NCBI RefSeq assembly: GCF_013373865.1
Contig: NC_050469.1
Span: forward strand, 21,983,046 to 22,047,045
Reading direction: 5' to 3'
DNA: 64,000 bases
Source: Monomorium pharaonis
Taxonomy: Eukaryota > Arthropoda > Insecta > Hymenoptera > Formicidae
The notes beneath the pieces are model-generated. The model was not told the DNA's origin, ran no database searches, and saw nothing but the letters and a program-made list of their open reading frames with translations. This document shows positions 58,990 through 64,000 of this stretch, one piece after another (within the stretch, counting starts at the first letter, position 1; the number at the start of each line of letters is the position of its first letter). The translations under genes were made by a program, and so were the position numbers.

Positions 58990-60233
58990 GAATGACGAAC
59001 GAACGGACGTACATACCTTCGGAATTTTAGCAAGCCGCGGAGCAGCAACGCCCGTTGTTTCTCTCAGTTGCACGTTTGTGCCGGCTTGAACGGACTGAAT
59101 TTCGACGATTGCGCTTATGACGATGCCTGAGCGATTCGTGTTCATTACGGAGGAAATGATTAAATGAAACCCTCGATGCTATCGTCGAGCACTCGATCTT
59201 TAATCCTCTGATATGCAGTTTTGTTTTTTTTGCTTTGCGTAAGAGTTGTGTGTAAATTTAACCCTTGAATCAAGCGGAGCACCATGATTTAAAATAATAG
59301 AAAATTATTACGCTATTCATATGCGATTTTTTTAGTAATTATACAAAATATTAATAGATCGATAATCTAAAATATATAAAATTATTTTGATATTTTAAGC
59401 TACAGCATAGAATTCAATATATTGTCAGTCGATCATGAAAATAATCGTGGAATTTTGCGATTTCGAATTTTACTGCTCGCCGCGAATAAATAGCCGTCTA
59501 GAATCGCGCGCGAAAATAAACGAGAGAGAAAGCAGGACACCCAAAAGACGTAAGTCAGTCGGACGTGAGAAGTTTCACGATGTTGAGATCTTTTACCCGA
59601 GCAAAGGACTCGCAAGTGGTGATACAATCAAGCTGCCGTGAATGCTTAGATGCAAATAGGAATTAAATTTAAATTCGAGCGGAAAGTAAAAATTTCTTCC
59701 CGCGGTTTCCGCTGAACATCTTGTTTAGTACACCGTGTTTCTAAATATTTTACATTGCGTTTTGTAGAATATTTATTGTTCTCAACGAGAAATATAGAGG
59801 TAACCAGCCCGTCGATGGGACGTTGCTCGATCCGCGACGGTAAAAAAAAAAAGGGTAACCCATTAGAGGCGGCGAGACGAATAGATCACGGTGGGAGGTT
59901 GTACCGTGAATTTTAACGTCTCCGAGAACATAAGACCGATATAAGCATAGAGATTTAGCCGGAATATAGGTTAGATCGAAAATATAATAATCGTCGACGG
60001 ATGCTCGGCTAATTTCGCCGATAGAAATAACGCGAATGAGATACCGACCAATTAGCGTATGAATATTTAAGTGAATCTATTAAGCGTCTCCTCTAGCAGC
60101 AGCTAGTCTGTAATGCAAAAATATTATTGACACACGATCTCTTAGAACGATATACTTATCAATTTACACATGCTGATTGGCGTAAGATATCGACTTTATA
60201 GTAATTATGAATTAATTTTGCGAATCTTACTAA

Positions 60234-60236
<3 letters not shown>

Positions 60237-60318
<82 letters not shown>
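60237..60318. repeat. Compound (TC)n(AC)n microsatellite
   Basis: About 58 bp of TC repeat passing directly into about 24 bp of AC repeat. Confidence 0.97.
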
Positions 60319-60320
<2 letters not shown>

Positions 60321-62654
60321 ACTCCCAACGGTTAAATTCGACGGATAGTTCTGAAATGATAGTTGGTAGTTTACTAGGTACATCCTCAAATTACAACAGT
60401 GGACTAAATTACATCGAGCGTAAGGTTGAGCGTTATATCGGTAAAGTTCCGACGGGCGAAACTTTTATTTAAGGATGCGGCTACGGGGGCTTCTCAGGCG
60501 TTTCGTTACCGACGAGCTTAACCGCGGCTAATTTCGTATAATAATTGCACCTTATAAAGGAAATTTTGAACCTAATATCCTCGATGTTCATCTCATATTT
60601 ATCGTCGTTCCCCCGAGAGATGGACAACTCCACTTTTGGTATCACAGTGCAATCTAAATTTGAACGTGACGGATTATCGCTCTTAATGGTCGGTAGGAAT
60701 AAAAGTCGCAGTTACGCGTATAATATAACGAAACATATATAAATCGTATAAGTATACATATTTAATTACATATGCTTCCTTTATGATATTACAACTTAAA
60801 GATTTTCTCCTAACACAATTATATATGAACCAAATAGGATTTATTATCTAGTTATAACCACTATAACAAAATTACTATTGAAAAGTTAATATTAATAGTT
60901 TGAGTAATAAATTTTCCACAAGAACAGCAGTAATAAAATTTCCAATGTAGTCGCATTAATACTTTCGGCGGCGCTTGAACCAAAACAATTACAGTTTAAT
61001 AGTTTCCAGTCTTTTAATAATAAATAACGGTGGTTTTCTTTACTTGACTCGAGGATTTCAGAGAGTAAACGCGACAAACAACGTTTCGTGTACCGCGACG
61101 TGTACGCGCTTTTCTCGCAAGCAAAGGCAACTCTCGCTCATATGAATTTCGCGTCGTAAATATACGTGTATTTACCTCACCTCACCTTCTACCTCGGCTA
61201 CCTTCCAGCTTCGCCACGCGCACGCCAATATTAACATCCGCGAACAATCCTCCGACGGGACTGATTTTTTTTCCCCCTTTTTCATCGCATGTCGCCGCGT
61301 CCCACAGACGGCGGCGACAATGATGACGACTGCGCGCATGGATTTAACTAATAAGAGCAATTAATGCCGGAGGTAGTAGCTGGAGGGTGGTTTGTCCGCC
61401 ATGGCATGTCTCTCTCGCCTGGCGGTCGCCTCGGTCAATACCCACCGGACAAGATGGCCGACGCCCACTCCAACACAAACTCGGAGTTACATACATTTAT
61501 GTACTCAAATGTATAACCCACCGCCGCCCCCCTCCGCCCCTCCGCACGGAGTTGCCTTTCTCCTTCCGCCGGCTTCAACCCTCCACGGTCTCGCCAGCCA
61601 CTCGGCTACACGGACACCGAACTTCATCATTATTATCTCGCCGGCCTGGTGTACCTACCTACCTTCCCACCGCCGAGTGTCTGAATTTTGCAAAAGCCGC
61701 GCGGCACTCGCGCTTTTAACGGTAATATTCAAACGGAAATTCAAGAGAATTTTGGTTAATAGTGCATTATGCACTGCAGCTAATTAAGCACTCGCTAAAG
61801 TGGAGCGCGATTGAATTCTTTGTTACGGGCGATGTTGAGTTTTTATTTTTCGCTACATGATGTTCTGTATAATTCGCGAAAGAGTTCGTGATGCTTAATA
61901 TACTTTGTTGTGATTTGCTTTAGTTATGCTGTCACACTATTTATGTTTATTTGACTGTTATAATATTGAATTTAATTCTAGCGCATTAGCACAAGTTTCA
62001 CTTCGTGAAACAGGTAGCTTTTTTTTACTTTTCTTCTCGATATTCCAAAAATATAAATTCAAAAATAGTTTATGACTTAAATATTTTGGTATCAATTAAA
62101 CTTTGTATCATTTTGTTATTTTAATTATACGGACTCTATCGCAATATAATTATCATTTTCTAAATTTAATTGTAACGAATGAGAATTAATTTAAAGTCAC
62201 TATCAATCGGTAAAATACTTAATTACTGTTAATAATATCTAGTAATCCTATTTAAATGTAGACATATATTAAAGATATTTATATAATATTAATTCTGTAT
62301 AGGTGAGAATATACATATTTCTATTACGCCGAACTCTTAAAACGGATAGTCTTAATAAGATCTCATCAAGTTCCATATTCGAGGGAATTAAATTTATAAT
62401 GAACTAAACGATTATGAAATACTAAATTTACATAATTTGAATTTATTTTGTAAATTTTTAAATACCGAACATTAGATGATATTTGACGTAAATTGTAGTA
62501 ACAATTTTCTTTCACTTTTCTTTGACAATTTTCTTTTCTAATTACCCGTAGCTTGTAGTGCAAGTTTTTTTTTTTTACTCTTGATGCGGTGTTGGCTCGT
62601 TAGAGCACGTACGCGCGAATGAACCGTGCGAATAGGCACGTCGTAGAGAATCTC

Positions 62655-62901
62655 GATTGGTCAGTGCAGAGGGGTGGCCGACCCACGCGTCCGATTGGTC
62701 AAATCCACCCTTCTCTCAGACGAATGCTGACCCTTCGGGGGTGGGTTCTGTCGCCGGGAAATATCGCTGATATCTGTACCTTAACACGCTCGCCGGGATC
62801 GAATGCATGCTCGCTGGAATTGAATTATCTCTTTCTTTCCGTGTGCGGTAAAATAAGAAAAGAGAAACAACGAAACTCACGACGCGTTGCGTCGTTTGAA
62901 A
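62655..62901 (+). promoter_or_regulatory. Candidate promoter and leader exon (paired CCAAT boxes, donor)
   Basis: Two identical GATTGGTCA sequences (inverted CCAAT boxes, NF-Y type) lie at 62655-62663 and 62693-62701, 38 bp apart, in CpG-rich DNA. About 200 bp further is TTTGAAA|GTAAGT (62901/62902), a near-consensus donor. This would suit a promoter with a non-coding or short coding first exon whose gene continues to the right beyond the window. No TATA box or certain initiator was seen. Confidence 0.35.
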
Positions 62902-64000
62902 GTAAGTGCTTATTCGAGTGGACTGCGAAGTGACGCACGCGACGCTCATAAAGCATGCAAATAGCGCGCAGTTTTTGCCTCTCGCCGCGTGATAAGATCG
63001 TCGAACGTTACGATTGTCGGAGAAATGTTGTAAAATCGATCGGAAGGATCAGGATAGTTCTAGTAGTGAAATGTATACACGATGTACTGCGTGTTCGTCG
63101 TAAAGCTCGTCGTAAAGTAAATTCAATATCATCGATTCGATTTGAGCGGGAATAATGGCAATTATTGCAGTATTATCTCGCGCTCACGACGAACCAAATT
63201 TTCTCGGTCGCGGGCGACGCGCGCGTCCCGGAATATCCGAGTGTAATTGATCTAGGAATTTAATCCGTTCAATTCAGGAGGAAGTCGCGGGCGCGGGAGA
63301 TCGGGAATCTCGCTCGACAATACTTCCCCGCCGCGCGCCGCGCCGGTTCTTTATCGGGGGAAGAAAACCGGGGGGGGGGGGGAGCGCGGAGCCGCGAGCG
63401 GAGTATCGGCCGTAATGAGATTGAAATTAATTCGACATCGCGGTGCCGCGACACGACGAGATGTTCAACGATAAGATAATTCGACAAATTTGCTCGAGTA
63501 ACTCCGCGAGATCTCGCCGGGGTCTCGCGAGATAAAACGGCTTCTCGCTTCTCTCCTCCGCTTCTTTTTTTCCATCCGTCCCCCCACCCCCAACCCCCTC
63601 CCCGCCGCCCGGCGGACGATGTACACGACCTCTTTAACCGGAAGACGAATGATCATTACTTAATCTTTTGACCGAGGACGAGGCGCCGTCGCCGACGGAG
63701 TATCCTGGCTAATCCGGCGCAATTGTTTTCGTCCATGTTGACTGCTTATCTGGCTTAACAGCCGACTAATTCCGCGATCTAACAAACTTCGAGCTCCATG
63801 GTCTCCCTAGGCACTTAACCTCCGTTACCGTGAGTTTTTTGTCGGGCTGCGAGCGACTTGCTGAATTAAAATTGTAAATTCCTCGAGATAACAACACGGA
63901 GAGACACCGAGGCGGCAACGCACCGCGGCAACGCGCGATAAAGGGCCATTATGTTTAATGAAATTATCTTAGTGTTTTATAAACCGACTAATTACGCATT
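62902..64000. other. CpG-rich DNA to the right edge
   Basis: This is CpG-rich with runs of G and C (for example about 63370-63382 and 63580-63602). Frames on both strands are short and without coding support. It may be the first intron of a gene starting near 62.7 kb, or further regulatory DNA. Confidence 0.3.

Larger units (their letters stand above)
57011..62654. other. CpG-rich, GA/CT-rich leader-like region and AT-rich DNA
   Basis: 57.7-59.15 kb is strongly CpG-rich with dense GA, CT, GGA and GCGAA repeats, and resembles a promoter or long 5' leader. 59.15-61.0 kb is mainly AT-rich with the long TC/AC repeat at 60.24 kb. 61.1-61.75 kb is CpG-rich and 61.8-62.6 kb AT-rich. No supportable coding gene was seen. 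Confidence 0.35.

Noticed and set aside
62366..62563. AT-rich minus ORF rich in Asn, Lys and Tyr
   Set aside because: Composition is that of translated AT-rich non-coding DNA.
1..64000. tRNA, rRNA, snRNA and conserved microRNA genes
   Set aside because: No GGTTCRANYCC-type B box with a matching A box and no familiar snRNA or microRNA sequence was found by eye. A covariance-model scan would be needed to exclude them.

Overview
This window looks like nuclear DNA of an insect, most plausibly a hymenopteran such as an ant. That is an inference from four things: AT-rich stretches alternating with CpG-rich blocks, introns, an arthropod-type core promoter (TATA box plus a TCAGT initiator), and many GA/CT, AT and GTC microsatellites. 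No bacterial, viral or mobile-element gene was recognised. The window is gene-poor.

Left part (1-10.4 kb). The minus strand carries a partial gene running off the left edge (exon near 269-474), a short terminal exon ending in a coiled-coil-like tail (1885-1977), and the one long reading frame of the window, a 1,086-residue secreted, highly charged, low-complexity protein (2721-5981). On the plus strand, 9485-10405 is a compact three-exon gene with a clear TATA/initiator promoter. It encodes a 105-residue secreted precursor with a GKR processing site followed by a Gly/Tyr/Trp-rich C-terminal peptide. These two secreted proteins are the best-supported genes here. I could assign neither to a named family.

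Middle and right part (10.4-64 kb). There is no long convincing gene. AT-rich DNA alternates with CpG-rich, GA/CT-tract-rich blocks that resemble promoters, 5' leaders, enhancers or long introns. The best coding evidence is a minus-strand chain of two, perhaps three, exons at 49613-51779. Their splice phases agree, they end in a stop, and a poly(A) signal follows about 100 bp downstream. A coding-like block at 56.1-57.0 kb is open on both strands and is followed by a plus-strand acceptor and by an exon bounded by good splice sites. Several other short frames ending at near-consensus donors are listed at low confidence: about eight GGTAAGT matches are expected by chance on both strands of 64 kb.

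The large frames inside CpG-rich or microsatellite DNA (for example near 40.9, 42.1, 47.5 and 54.2 kb) are judged more likely chance than genes. No tRNA, rRNA, snRNA or known conserved microRNA was recognised by eye.
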